DNA of 64,000 bases from Lachnospiraceae bacterium (GCA_015057635.1 SVEB01000115.1:1-64000), one strand, 5' to 3'. Counted from the stretch's first letter, positions 1-8,704 are shown. Translations and numbers: made by a program. The notes: generated by a model not told the origin, from the letters alone.

Positions 1-2462
1 ATGGAAATATTCCGTTTCATTCCTTCTACTACATAATATGGATTTTCTAATATCTCGTTGTAGATCTTCCCTTCCGCCTGCTCATTTGTTGCTTCCGAAG
101 CAGGATCTCGGAGGAATACGAAAAAGGAAAGCATTGTTCCAGTTTTTCCGTAAATGGTGCCAATCTTTTGGAAGAATGGGCGAAATACGGTAAGCGGCAG
201 TGGATAGTCTTTTGTATCGGTGGCATACTCATAGCCATTTTCCGGTATGGCAAGGGTGGAGTACGCATAAAGGGAATCCGAAGGTGTACCAGGTGCCGGA
301 GCGGATACGGTATAGGTCTTAGCCTCCATGCCGGAAGGGATGGAGAGGTTTGTGACAGTGGTGACAGAATACGGTTCGTCTTTTAAGTACTCATAATTGG
401 TGTGACGTTTATATGGGTTGGTAATGCAGGCAAACGGCACCGTGCCAGGAGCACAGTCACAGGAGAATTCCGTAAAGGAGATATCCGATACATCATCTAA
501 TACGACCGGATGCCGTTCATCCTGGATTTCATAGTGAATATCCATATTCTCCACGGTTATGTTTTTGGCATGACGGATATAGAGGCCGTAAGCCGGAAGG
601 ATGCCCCAGTTGCTAGGTTCCGGATATACTCTTGGAAGTTCCGGCACATTGTATGGATCGGCTTCCCATGACTTGGTATCAGGATTCCAGTCCATGCGTG
701 GTAGAAGTCCCTCCTCCTTCAGGAAAAATGGATTTACAAGCCAAGGCAGAGTCTGCACGGATGGCAGTGTTTTGTACTGGGTATATTTCCAGTTTGTATT
801 TAGCTGACGCTGTTCCACGGCATGCTCCATAGTAAGGCCGCCACGGTATGTAACGGAGATATTTTTTAGTACCACATCCATAACCGGACTATCCATTAAT
901 CCCATAATTAGCATCGGATAGCGAGGATCCGCATCCGTTACGGTAAGATTGCTGATTTCAATATGGCTCGCCTCTGGAAATGCGAAAGATCCTAAGGCAT
1001 TGGCATATCGGCAGCGGTCATCTTTTGAAATCTCAAACGAATAGTCTGGTACATAAGAATGGAAGTTCCGGTCATAGCGCATTAAGTAATAGTGTCCGTT
1101 CTCTTCCTTATAATTAGCTGGGTTTATGCGAGTAGGAGAGTCAGGATCAACTACATGAAAGAAGGAATGTCCATCTACGCTTATCCTTTTGGTCTTATTG
1201 TACGATGGGGCATAGCGCTTGGCAGGATAGCAGGCGTAGTCTTTGGTATCCGGCAGGACGAAGTTTAGATCATCAATGCGCACATTAGGTGCGGTGGCAG
1301 GAAGAGATTCATCCTCTGTGTTTCCGGTAACAGGGAAACGGCCACGGTCCCCGATACGGATAAAGATAGGGGAGGAACTGATATGCTCCATTACACAGTC
1401 TGTGAATATAATATTGGTCATATCCGACAGATCCACGGCTTCCAGTGCAAAACCGCGGGAGCGGTCAAAACGGGTGCGTTCGATCGTGATCTGATCGTAG
1501 CCACAGGAGGATTCGGTGCCAAGCTTGATTCGTGCAGTAGGGCCGCAGCGGTCTGTCGCGATCAGTTTATCGCAGCTGTATGTTTTTGCATAGACTGATC
1601 CGGCATCATAACCGCTGACCATACAGTCATGGATCCAGATGTTTTTCGCAGGTTTAAAGAAGCCTGCGCCAAAGGAGGATTTGATGACGATGGCATCATC
1701 GGTAAGAGAGTTAAAGGAAGAATTGCGAACGGTTACCTGTTCACAGCAGTCAATATCAAAAGCATCTCTTGTGGTGTCCACTAAAATGGAGTCGCATAAG
1801 AGGTTTGTGACCGCTTCGGCTATAATTGCAAAATGCCCTCCGATCACAAGGGAGAAATCCTTCAGCACGATATTTTCACACCGAACCAGCGCAATCGCTT
1901 TGTTTCCAAACCATTCTCCGTTATGCCCCCGTCCGTTTCGACATTTCGGATCCATAGGATCGCCGCCCTGAAGGACATATTCTAATGTATCGGTTGTTTG
2001 GTCTAACGCGGCGCCATTGATCAGCCCCTCTCCGTAAATCATTACATTATGGATATCAGCTCCATAAATCAGACTGTTTGCAAAGTAGGTGTGCCCATGA
2101 TCCTGAAGGCCGGCATAGCGATTTACCTCCGGTTCCTCATAATTTCCGCCTTCGCTCTCCTGCTTCTGATAAGAATGCTGAATGGATGTTTTAGCCGCAA
2201 GCAGTGTGGCTCCTTTTTCAAAATACAGGTTTACAAGGCTTTCAAGATGAATCGTATAGACTTTATAAGTGCCTGCAGGAATCACTACGGTTCCTCCGCC
2301 ATTTACGGCAGCAGCATGTATTGCTTCATTAATTGCGGCAGTGTTATCCACCGGGCTTCCATTCTCTTTTGCTCCATAGTCAAGAACCGAGAAAATGGAA
2401 TCTGTCTTAAGCAGATCATCGGCTGACAGTGTACAGCCGGTTGCACGTAGTATTGTATTCAT
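1..2462 (-). CDS. Glycoside hydrolase family 28 (polygalacturonase-like), C-terminus cut by window edge
   Basis: The reverse strand is open from an ATG at 2462 to the window edge, at least 820 residues with no stop. The protein begins without an obvious signal peptide. It has the pectate-lyase-like start (about residues 24-60, VLDYGAKENG then a Gly-rich PAGTY turn) that opens right-handed beta-helix hydrolases. Around residues 230-256 it carries TRDAFDID and TDDAIVIKS, which correspond to the GH28 NTD and GDD active-site motifs, and about residue 310 has the RIK motif. The usual GHG motif appears as GYD, so the catalytic machinery is diverged. GH28 enzymes hydrolyse alpha-galacturonide bonds in pectin; the exact substrate cannot be told. 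The length beyond 800 residues indicates extra C-terminal domains, whose end lies outside the window. The ATG follows an AGGAGAGTCTT ribosome binding site. Confidence 0.85.
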   Translation of the reverse strand, partial: MNTILRATGCTLSADDLLKTDSIFSVLDYGAKENGSPVDNTAAINEAIHAAAVNGGGTVVIPAGTYKVYTIHLESLVNLYFEKGATLLAAKTSIQHSYQKQESEGGNYEEPEVNRYAGLQDHGHTYFANSLIYGADIHNVMIYGEGLINGAALDQTTDTLEYVLQGGDPMDPKCRNGRGHNGEWFGNKAIALVRCENIVLKDFSLVIGGHFAIIAEAVTNLLCDSILVDTTRDAFDIDCCEQVTVRNSSFNSLTDDAIVIKSSFGAGFFKPAKNIWIHDCMVSGYDAGSVYAKTYSCDKLIATDRCGPTARIKLGTESSCGYDQITIERTRFDRSRGFALEAVDLSDMTNIIFTDCVMEHISSSPIFIRIGDRGRFPVTGNTEDESLPATAPNVRIDDLNFVLPDTKDYACYPAKRYAPSYNKTKRISVDGHSFFHVVDPDSPTRINPANYKEENGHYYLMRYDRNFHSYVPDYSFEISKDDRCRYANALGSFAFPEASHIEISNLTVTDADPRYPMLIMGLMDSPVMDVVLKNISVTYRGGLTMEHAVEQRQLNTNWKYTQYKTLPSVQTLPWLVNPFFLKEEGLLPRMDWNPDTKSWEADPYNVPELPRVYPEPSNWGILPAYGLYIRHAKNITVENMDIHYEIQDERHPVVLDDVSDISFTEFSCDCAPGTVPFACITNPYKRHTNYEYLKDEPYSVTTVTNLSIPSGMEAKTYTVSAPAPGTPSDSLYAYSTLAIPENGYEYATDTKDYPLPLTVFRPFFQKIGTIYGKTGTMLSFFVFLRDPASEATNEQAEGKIYNEILENPYYVVEGMKRNIS

Positions 2463-2556
2463 AAGACTCTCCTTTTAAATCCGGATAAAGACTCCGGGTC
2501 TTGTTAGAATAAAATTCAGAACTCTATTCCCTATTATAAAAGAAATAGATAAAAAT

Positions 2557-2604
2557 GTAAAATATTTTACCATGTATTGACTTTGAGGTTGAGGGTGCTA
2601 TACT
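2557..2604 (+). promoter_or_regulatory. Promoter with adjacent palindrome upstream of the HEAT-like gene
   Basis: TTGACT (2577-2582) and TATACT (2599-2604) are separated by 16 bp and point toward the gene at 2742. A perfect 14-bp palindrome, GTAAAATATTTTAC, lies at 2557-2570 just upstream of the -35 hexamer and between the two divergent genes, so it could be an operator for either. About 130 nt of untranslated leader separates the promoter from the gene. Confidence 0.55.
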
Positions 2605-2741
2605 TGTCCTTAGATAATTACAAAATATAGGAAATGACTACATATGGCTGATTTGAACCTGACCCAACAAAACCCTTTCGATTTTGTGGCCAAGAATGGT
2701 CTTTGAAGACACATGCAGCATCCGGGAAAGAAGGTTGTAGT

Positions 2742-3086
2742 ATGTTTTTTTGCGGTAATACAGAGAATAAGATTGGAAAGTTAGTGGAGAAAAAACAGTG
2801 GGATAAGATTAAAAAGAAATATCTGTATGCAGATGATGCAGAGGAACTGATTCTCGCAAAGGAATGTGCGAAATCCGATACAGATGACTCTGTGAATGTG
2901 CTTCTGTCCCTCCTTGAACTTGGTGGAGATGAGGTGAAGATTGAAGCGCTGAAATCACTGGGAGTGGTTGGAAACGATCATGTAGTGTCAACCTTGCAGC
3001 TGATGCTATCCAAGATGCCGGCTGGCGATACACCGTTAAGAAAACAGCTGATGGATACCTTACATACAATTAGAAAAGCAAGTTAA
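2742..3086 (+). CDS. Small HEAT-repeat-like protein, function unknown
   Basis: This encodes 114 residues, mostly helical and charged. The second half reads as a HEAT-type pair: DSVNVLLSLLELGGDEVKIE followed by ALKSLGVVGNDHVVSTLQ, the alternating helix pattern with a conserved Gly-Asp turn used for protein binding. The start chosen is the ATG at 2742, because AGAAGG sits about 7 bp upstream; an upstream in-frame TTG at 2703 lacks a ribosome binding site. The N-terminus has two nearby cysteines only by chance (FFCGN). No enzymatic motif is visible and the partner is unknown. It stands alone behind its own promoter, with a different small gene following 63 bp later. Confidence 0.65.
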   Translation: MFFCGNTENKIGKLVEKKQWDKIKKKYLYADDAEELILAKECAKSDTDDSVNVLLSLLELGGDEVKIEALKSLGVVGNDHVVSTLQLMLSKMPAGDTPLRKQLMDTLHTIRKAS

Positions 3087-3149
3087 TAGAAAAACTGAAT
3101 ATTTTGTTGCATTTTAGTCACACTAACTAAAGTAAAAAGGAGTGACAAG

Positions 3150-3392
3150 ATGGAACAGAAACAACACAGAGAACACACAAATCCTAATGAAAAGTATATT
3201 AACAAAGGAGCAGTGGATGCTTCTACTATTAATGAGGTGACACATGATAAGTACTGTGTAGGCGACATTGATATATGCAATGCATGCTCCACAACTGACT
3301 TAACAGGCCTCATTCCAACCCCTCCTCGTAATGACGCGGAGATTGATTCATATCATCAGATCTTTACATTCGGACCTCCTGATTTAAAATAA
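3150..3392 (+). CDS. Small hypothetical protein with CxxC motif
   Basis: An 80-residue protein with a strong ribosome binding site (AAAGGAGTGACAAG before ATG). The first 45 residues are hydrophilic. The second half contains a Cys cluster (YCVGDIDICNAC, Cys at about 40, 47 and 50) followed by a Pro-rich TGLIPTPP segment and a C-terminal FTFGPPDLK. There is no signal peptide or membrane segment. I do not recognise the family. It could bind a metal through the three cysteines or be a peptide substrate for modification; neither is shown. The first giant hairpin starts 27 bp after its stop codon. Confidence 0.6.
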   Translation: MEQKQHREHTNPNEKYINKGAVDASTINEVTHDKYCVGDIDICNACSTTDLTGLIPTPPRNDAEIDSYHQIFTFGPPDLK

Positions 3393-3418
3393 AAAGCAGG
3401 AGATTTGAAGAGAGGGAC

Positions 3419-3628
3419 GGGACCGTGATGCGAGGCGCGGACGGCTCCCGGGGCATTAAGGTTCGAATGTTCGGACGCACGAGCGGACAAAACTCGTTTT
3501 CTTCTTTCAATAACAGATAGCAAATGATCGGTCTGTTATTGAAAGAAGAAAACGAGTTTTGTTCGTTATAAGCCGGATATCTTAAGCCATAGGCACCGGG
3601 AGTTGTCTGTATTTCGCATCACGATCCC
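3419..3628 (+). repeat. Giant hairpin 1 (210-bp imperfect inverted repeat)
   Basis: The two halves pair over about 100 bp each. The inner 33 bp are perfectly complementary (from GGACAAAACTCG on the 5' side to CGAGTTTTGTTC on the 3' side) and end in a loop between AACAGA and TCTGTT. Outer matching blocks include GTGATGCGA / TCGCATCAC and CTCCCGG / CCGGGAG. The asymmetric internal module is present in diverged form: GTTCGGACGCACGAGCGGAC on the 5' side, GTTCGTTATAAGCCGGA on the 3' side. It begins 27 bp after the stop codon of the small Cys protein. Inner A-tract and T-tract flanks would let the core act as a terminator on both strands. Confidence 0.85.
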
Positions 3629-3940
3629 TGTTTTTCTGTCTGAAATGGAGTTTAAGATGAATTTAAAAAGGAAAAGGCATTTAATAGGGCAAAAGAGAGA
3701 AGAAAATAAGTGAGAAAAGAGTAAGGTTGGAAGAGAAAAATTAGTGGGAGAACAGAGAAAAGGGATAGGAAGAGTGGGAGAGCTAGGCAGGCAGGAGGAG
3801 GGCCTGCCTTATTTGTATTGGTGTATAATTTTACAACAGATAGGAAAGCCTAGCTTTTAGGTATTGTGAGTGGGGGAATACCAGATTTTAAGTTATAACT
3901 GGAATTTTGTGCGAAATCAATAAGTCTAAAAGATAGGAGA
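3629..3940. other. Purine-rich intergenic tract after giant hairpin 1
   Basis: No gene is visible. From about 3650 to 3785 the plus strand is strikingly rich in A and G with few pyrimidines. It ends in a GC-rich stem (GCAGGC / GCCTGC, about 3788-3809) followed by TTATTTG, which may be a weak terminator. The remaining stretch leads to the U32 gene at 3941, whose AGGAG lies unusually close to the ATG. Confidence 0.6.
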
Positions 3941-4792
3941 ATGCTTGAGAATATGACACAGATAGACTGTCTTAATTTTTGTGAAGTGCTTCAGGATTTT
4001 TATGATAAGAATGTACCGTTTATAACAACTGTACGGGACATTCAGAAAAAGGCGGGGTTTGCCAAGTGTGAGCGGATATATATTGGTTCGTCATTTTGCG
4101 GACCATATTTTTTGCATCTGTCCGAGAAAATAATGGTGGAGGTAATCGAGGCCTGTCAGGCAGAAGGAATCAGCGTGACACTTGTTCTGCCTGTTTTTAC
4201 TGAAAAATGCCTTGTATTAGGGAAAGAGAAGATCAAAGGGCTTTCTGCTTATTTTGATAAAGGAATCGATGAGATCACGGTGAATGACTACGGTATGCTT
4301 AACTATATCAGTGGGAATTACAGCATTAAGCTGAATATGGGAAGGCTGTTTATGAAGGACTATCGGGATCCACGTTATGAAGAGTACTTTCATTCCGAAT
4401 TGTATCCAAAGATTTTTACTCCATATCTGACAGAGCTGATGAAGAAGTACCGGATCACCGGTATGGAATTTGACCCTACACACAGCGTAATCAACTTCAA
4501 GCAAAAGCCGAAGGATATTGAAATCGGCGTTCATAGTCCATATTGCTATATGACAACCGGGCACATATGTGAAGCTGCATCCATTCATAAGGAAATCGAT
4601 CATAAATTCCGGCCTACGACTTCCTGTCAGAGTGAGTGCAAGGATATCATCATTCATTATGATTTGCATGATGGAAGGAACTGGTATAGGGTAGGACCAA
4701 CCATCTATTTTGAAAATCCAGATTGCAGAATTGAGGGAATAAACCGATATCGCTGGATCTATTTTCCGATCAATGAGGAGGGTGTGAGATGA
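3941..4792 (+). CDS. U32-family (UbiV-like) protein, first of a pair
   Basis: This is a 283-residue cytosolic protein. It resembles the TIM-barrel part of U32 'peptidase' proteins of the UbiU/UbiV/YhbU/YhbV type: a beta strand RIYIGSSFCGPYF, then ISVTLVLPVF, an NDYGMLNY segment and LNMGRLFMKDYRDPRY. Four cysteines near 202, 210, 229 and 233 have the spacing type that binds a 4Fe-4S cluster in UbiV-like proteins. The gene overlaps the next by ATGA, so the two products probably form a heterodimer. Members of this superfamily act in O2-independent hydroxylation of ubiquinone, tRNA or rRNA modification, and collagenase-like processes; the substrate here is unknown. The AGGAG is only about 2 nt from the ATG at 3941, so an ATG at 3953 is an alternative start. 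Confidence 0.7.
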   Translation: MLENMTQIDCLNFCEVLQDFYDKNVPFITTVRDIQKKAGFAKCERIYIGSSFCGPYFLHLSEKIMVEVIEACQAEGISVTLVLPVFTEKCLVLGKEKIKGLSAYFDKGIDEITVNDYGMLNYISGNYSIKLNMGRLFMKDYRDPRYEEYFHSELYPKIFTPYLTELMKKYRITGMEFDPTHSVINFKQKPKDIEIGVHSPYCYMTTGHICEAASIHKEIDHKFRPTTSCQSECKDIIIHYDLHDGRNWYRVGPTIYFENPDCRIEGINRYRWIYFPINEEGVR

Positions 4793-5748
4793 AAGTATTA
4801 GTGCCTCTTAACAGTGCAGAACATGTGGATGATTATATACAAGCCGGTGCCGGGGAATTCTATATGGGTTTTTATGATCCGGAATGGACAGAGCGGTTTG
4901 GCGAGTACGCAGATATTAACCGTTTGACCGGTTTTCGGGAGGCGGCAAATCCGTATGATTTTGAAACCGTCCTTCAGATGGTTCAGAAAATGAAGGAAAA
5001 GGAGAGAACGCTTTATATTACATTCAATGCCAGCATCTACTCAAAAGAAGAGCTGAAGTTTTTAGAAAAGTATTTTATGAGATTAAAGGATGCGGGATCA
5101 GACGGTGTGATCGTATCTTGTATGGAGCTTGTGAATCTGGCAAAGGCAGTCGGTATACCGAGCGTTATCAGCACGATTGCCGGCATCTACAATTCGGATA
5201 TGGCCAAGTTCTATGCCGATCATGGCACAAAGAGGATTATCCTGCCAAGGGATCTGATGTTAACGGAGATTGAATCCATTACAAAGAATGTAGGGAACAT
5301 GGAATATGAAGTATTTATGATGCGAAATGGATGCGCTTTCTCAGATTCCAATTGCCTTGGTATGCATCGAATAGAGATGTGCTCGATCTGCAGCAGTATA
5401 ACAAAAGCGGACAATGAAATTTTAGTGAAGGATGACAGCTTCGGAAACCGCCATGCGGCAGAGCTGAATAACATGATTTACTCGGCGCATTTCCATAATA
5501 CGGCCTGTGGGCTTTGTTCGATTTACCGGTTTATACAGATGGGAATCGTAGCAGGAAAGATTGTGGGACGTTCCGATCAGTGGGAAAATATCTGCCGGGA
5601 TATCCGCTATATCACCGAGAATGTAGAAATCGCAAGGGCATGCGGCAGCGAAGAGGAATATTTAAAGCGGATGGTATTCCCGGAGGACCGTAACGTGGTC
5701 TGCAAGCTGGGATTATCCTGCTATTACCCAGAAGTGCGTTTCGTTTAA
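4789..5748 (+). CDS. U32 family peptidase-like protein (UbiU-like), second of a pair
   Basis: A 319-residue protein starting MKVLVPLNSAEHVDDYI and continuing AGAGEFYMGF, the typical U32 opening. It has the LYITFNASIYSKEEL strand and a GSDGVIVS segment, then a Cys-rich region: Cys 182, 189, 198 and 201, followed by CGLC at 240-243. U32 proteins of the UbiU type use four of these cysteines to hold an iron-sulfur cluster. It overlaps the preceding gene by four bases (ATGA), which indicates translational coupling and a two-subunit enzyme. It is shorter than YhbU/PrtC-type U32 proteins and has no C-terminal extension. The reaction is not known; an anaerobic modification reaction is a better guess than proteolysis. 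Confidence 0.8.
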   Translation: MKVLVPLNSAEHVDDYIQAGAGEFYMGFYDPEWTERFGEYADINRLTGFREAANPYDFETVLQMVQKMKEKERTLYITFNASIYSKEELKFLEKYFMRLKDAGSDGVIVSCMELVNLAKAVGIPSVISTIAGIYNSDMAKFYADHGTKRIILPRDLMLTEIESITKNVGNMEYEVFMMRNGCAFSDSNCLGMHRIEMCSICSSITKADNEILVKDDSFGNRHAAELNNMIYSAHFHNTACGLCSIYRFIQMGIVAGKIVGRSDQWENICRDIRYITENVEIARACGSEEEYLKRMVFPEDRNVVCKLGLSCYYPEVRFV

Positions 5749-5817
5749 ACTTCGTCTTTCGGGTAAAGACATGTAAAAAAGTTATAGTTATTATACAAAT
5801 TACGACTTCATTGTAAA

Positions 5818-5845
5818 CACAAATATCGACTTTATTCATATTATA
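5818..5845 (+). promoter_or_regulatory. Sigma-K-type promoter before the spore-surface-like gene
   Basis: CAC at 5818-5820 and CATATTATA at 5837-5845 are separated by 16 bp, fitting the late mother-cell consensus (AC, 16-17 bp, CATAnnnTA). No sigma-A-like -35/-10 pair is seen in the same interval. The ribosome binding site AGAGAGGAG follows at about 5854. Confidence 0.5.
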
Positions 5846-5868
5846 AATGTAAAGAGAGGAGTGATACA

Positions 5869-6651
5869 ATGAGTTGTAATTCAGATGACAGTCAAAAAAT
5901 TAAAGGCCAGAGCTTGGATCATCCGAATCGAAATAATACAAACAGAGGCTATTTTCCACGTTTTCGAATGAGCGGGAACTCATTTAACAGACAAAATATC
6001 AGATATCCGGCATATGCGACAGGCGGCATGCCGGAAGGCAGACAGGAAGAATCCGATAGTGATAAAACAATGAATGCAAAAACAATGGCAGCTCAGCCGG
6101 GACCACTAGGAGAAGGAAGCGAGAGTGGATCATTCTTATCTGATGAGCGCATCATACCAAGAGGAAGACGTTATGACCTGCCACAGCCACCGCCTCCTCC
6201 AGTACCGGAACCGGCACAGTTTAATTTCCTGCAGACGATCAATGCAGACATCAATGAAACAAGTACGGCTATGAAAATCCCATTTCAGAATAATACCCTG
6301 TACTGCGGAGATATGATCCTGCATGAGTTAGGTGATACAAAGATTCGGTTAAACAGCAGAGGGTTGTACCAGGTTGTGTATACGTTAGAAGTACAGTGCC
6401 CGGCTGGTACTGCACAGATAAGCGGATATGAGGCATTCTTATCACAGGGAGAGGTGCCGGTGATAGGAAGCCGCATCTCCATTCCAAATCTGTCCGAACT
6501 TGAGACCTATACGATAATGGGCATCGCATATGTATATGTACAGAGAAGCCATGCAGATGCGGCAGTGGAGTTAAATATCACCCCGCGTGAGGATATGGAG
6601 GCTTCTCCAATCACAGCTGTTTCCGCGACGATCAGTTCGACATTACTTTAA
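5869..6651 (+). CDS. BclA-like spore/exosporium surface protein
   Basis: The protein has 260 residues. The N-terminal 115 residues are disordered, rich in Asn, Ser, Gly, Arg and Gln, ending in a polyproline run (QPPPPPVPEP). The C-terminal 140 residues form a beta-rich domain (FNNTLYCGDMILHELGDTKIRLNSRGLYQVVYTLE) with the strand order of the TNF-like jelly roll found at the end of BclA-type exosporium proteins. No collagen repeats, signal peptide or sortase motif are present. The upstream promoter looks like a sigma-K site, which would place expression in the mother cell and the product on the spore surface. The gene ends at a bidirectional terminator shared with the convergent transporter gene. 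The family call is from fold-level pattern, not close identity. Confidence 0.6.
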   Translation: MSCNSDDSQKIKGQSLDHPNRNNTNRGYFPRFRMSGNSFNRQNIRYPAYATGGMPEGRQEESDSDKTMNAKTMAAQPGPLGEGSESGSFLSDERIIPRGRRYDLPQPPPPPVPEPAQFNFLQTINADINETSTAMKIPFQNNTLYCGDMILHELGDTKIRLNSRGLYQVVYTLEVQCPAGTAQISGYEAFLSQGEVPVIGSRISIPNLSELETYTIMGIAYVYVQRSHADAAVELNITPREDMEASPITAVSATISSTLL

Positions 6652-6657
6652 GAAACA

Positions 6658-6694
6658 AAAAAGAGCCATCACCTTTTTTGATGATGGCTCTTTT
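6658..6694. terminator. Bidirectional terminator between convergent genes
   Basis: AAGAGCCATCA pairs with TGATGGCTCTT, with A-rich sequence before and TTTTC after, so it can end transcripts from both the surface protein gene and the AbgT gene. Confidence 0.85.
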
Positions 6695-6696
6695 CA

Positions 6697-8244
6697 TTAG
6701 AATCCTAGAGGAATTCCAAAACCGATGAATGCAAGTAATAATGCAGTCCATGATACAAGGAAGCAGATAGAGTATGGTAACATCGCGGAGATTAAGTTAC
6801 CAACCGTAAAGTCTTCTTTGTATTTCTTAACATAAAGTAAGATAACACCGGCATATGTCATTAACGGAGTGATGATGTTTGTAGAGGAGTCTGCTAAACG
6901 ATAAGCAGCAGCAACTACGTCTGGTGTCATGTTTGGATTTGCCTGGTATAACATTGGGATGAAGATTGGTCCAAGAAGCATCCATTTTGATGTTAAACCA
7001 CCAACGAACAGGTTGATGATCGCTGTTACAATGATAAATCCAATAATTAATAAAGTAGGGGATTTTGCTAATCCTAAAGATTCTAATGCTGTAGCGCCAA
7101 GGTATGTGATATAAGTACCAAGGTTTGTGTAAGTTAATAATGCAAGGAAGTTATAGCAGAAGAATGTTAATACGATTACGTAGCCCATGCTTCCGATCTG
7201 CTTCGATAAAGCAGCGATAACTTCGCCGGAGTTTTTGAATTTCTTAACTGCAATACCATAGAATAAACCGCTTAAGAAGAATATGAAAGTGATTAATAAA
7301 ATGATGTTGTCAAGGAAAGGGGTTACAGTAGCCCCTAATTCATTTTTATAAGGCTTTAATGGGCCGAATGCAAGTACTAAGTCAATACCAACTGCGATTA
7401 AGAAACCAAGACCTGCGAAACGTAAGCCTCTTTTTTCTTCTTTGGATACACCATATTCAGACATATTAACATCTTCAGGAATTGTGTATGTCATCTTTTC
7501 AAATCTTGGACGAACCCAGTAATTTGTGATAAGACCACCGATAATAACTAACATTGCAGTAGATGCAAGCATGAACCAGTAGTGCATTGTGAATGGGTTG
7601 ATGTCTTTTCCTAAGTAAGAAACAAAAGGAACACCCTGCGCTTCTGCAAAGCCCTGTGCGTTACGTCCGATGATTACGTCGATAACAGTAGCAGGAACTA
7701 AGTTCGCACTGAAACCAGCGGATACACCGGCGAATGCTGCGAACATACCGATTAATGGGTTCTTCTTGATTCCTAAGTAAAGTAAACCTGCAAGAGGAAT
7801 TAAGATTAAGTAACCAGCATCGGATGCGATGTTACTCATAATACCGAGGAATACTAAAAGGTAAGGAAGAAGACGTTCGGAAAGATTACCGCCCATCTTA
7901 CGAATTAAGGCAGATAACATACCGGATTCTTCTGCGATACCGATACCGAACATAACGATTAAGATGGTACCTAAGATACCGCCTGCGTATCCTAACCAGT
8001 TTGTTAATAATGCGTTGTTGAAGATCCAGAGAATATTTTCAGTTGTGAACATATTCTTGATTTCATAAGGTACGGATGAACCATCTTTACCAACAGTTTC
8101 GAATGAAGTTCCGCCAAAGATAGCAGTCAGAACCATTACAAGTACATACAGACCAATGAATATGATTACTGGATCTGGGATTTTAGAGCCTACCTTTTCA
8201 ATAAAGGACGGCTTTTTTACTGTGTTTGTGTTGTCCTTTTTCAT
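6697..8244 (-). CDS. AbgT family transporter
   Basis: A roughly 515-residue integral membrane protein with 11-13 hydrophobic segments. It matches the AbgT/YdaH family: KVGSKIPDPVIIFIGLYVLVMV at the start, the WLGYAGGILGTILIVMFGIGIAEESGM segment, and GGLTSKWMLLGPIFIPML plus DSSTNIITPLMTYAGVIL near the end. The conserved Asp-Ser-Ser-Thr-Asn in the last hairpin is typical. Family members move p-aminobenzoyl-glutamate or sulfonamides, usually driven by ion gradients. The ATG at 8244 (MKKDNTN) is preferred because AGGA lies 5 bp upstream; an upstream TTG at 8307 has no ribosome binding site. It is a single-gene transcript. Confidence 0.9.
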   Translation of the reverse strand: MKKDNTNTVKKPSFIEKVGSKIPDPVIIFIGLYVLVMVLTAIFGGTSFETVGKDGSSVPYEIKNMFTTENILWIFNNALLTNWLGYAGGILGTILIVMFGIGIAEESGMLSALIRKMGGNLSERLLPYLLVFLGIMSNIASDAGYLILIPLAGLLYLGIKKNPLIGMFAAFAGVSAGFSANLVPATVIDVIIGRNAQGFAEAQGVPFVSYLGKDINPFTMHYWFMLASTAMLVIIGGLITNYWVRPRFEKMTYTIPEDVNMSEYGVSKEEKRGLRFAGLGFLIAVGIDLVLAFGPLKPYKNELGATVTPFLDNIILLITFIFFLSGLFYGIAVKKFKNSGEVIAALSKQIGSMGYVIVLTFFCYNFLALLTYTNLGTYITYLGATALESLGLAKSPTLLIIGFIIVTAIINLFVGGLTSKWMLLGPIFIPMLYQANPNMTPDVVAAAYRLADSSTNIITPLMTYAGVILLYVKKYKEDFTVGNLISAMLPYSICFLVSWTALLLAFIGFGIPLGF

Positions 8245-8645
8245 AAATATCCTATCCATTTCTTTTTTTGTTTTCTGCAGTTTATTGCAAACGGTTTTAT
8301 GTAACAACGCTATAGCATTGGAACAATGAAAAGCGTTAATACTTTACCCTGTTAAACATAATGAGTGTAAAACAGCAATAATACGCAAGTGTTACTAAAA
8401 GTGTATTTATATAATCAATGATAATAGAAATTTTTGCAACAAGTTTTTTTTTACATAAATGGTTTTATAAAGAAAATAAAGTCATAAAATGTAACAAGAA
8501 AGAAAAAACAAGAAAAAGACATATGTCTTTTGTGAGAAAACAACAATTTATTGTATACATTGATACCGAAATAATGTGAAAATTGCCTTTGGGATAAAAA
8601 TACAGAAAAAGGAATAAAAAGAGCAAAAAAAGAAGAAACCACCAA
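8245..8645. other. AT-rich gap upstream of the AbgT gene
   Basis: No gene is visible. The stretch is very AT-rich with homopolymer A and T runs. It must contain the promoter for the minus-strand AbgT gene, but no pair of hexamers is convincing. Short reading frames here are low complexity (Phe/Leu-rich) and lack ribosome binding sites. Confidence 0.5.
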
Positions 8646-8704
8646 AAAATGCAGAAAGACGATTTCTGGATTAAAAAAAACGAGAAATCGTCTTTCTGCA
8701 TTTT
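8646..8704. terminator. Strong bidirectional terminator hairpin
   Basis: AAATGCAGAAAGACGATTTC pairs perfectly with its complement at about 8683-8703 over a 16-nt A-rich loop. It abuts the stop codon of the methyltransferase gene and ends that transcript on the minus strand. Confidence 0.85.

Noticed and set aside
3461-3490. tRNA-like GGTTCGAAT sequence in hairpin 1
   Set aside because: No cloverleaf or acceptor stem can be drawn around it; it is part of the hairpin module.
3419-3628. Integron attC site
   Set aside because: attC sites are 57-141 bp with RYYYAAC/GTTRRRY ends; these hairpins are larger, lack those ends and no integrase is present.
4217-4669. 150-residue minus-strand reading frame
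   Set aside because: It is antisense to the U32 gene, whose family match is clear, and has no start signals.
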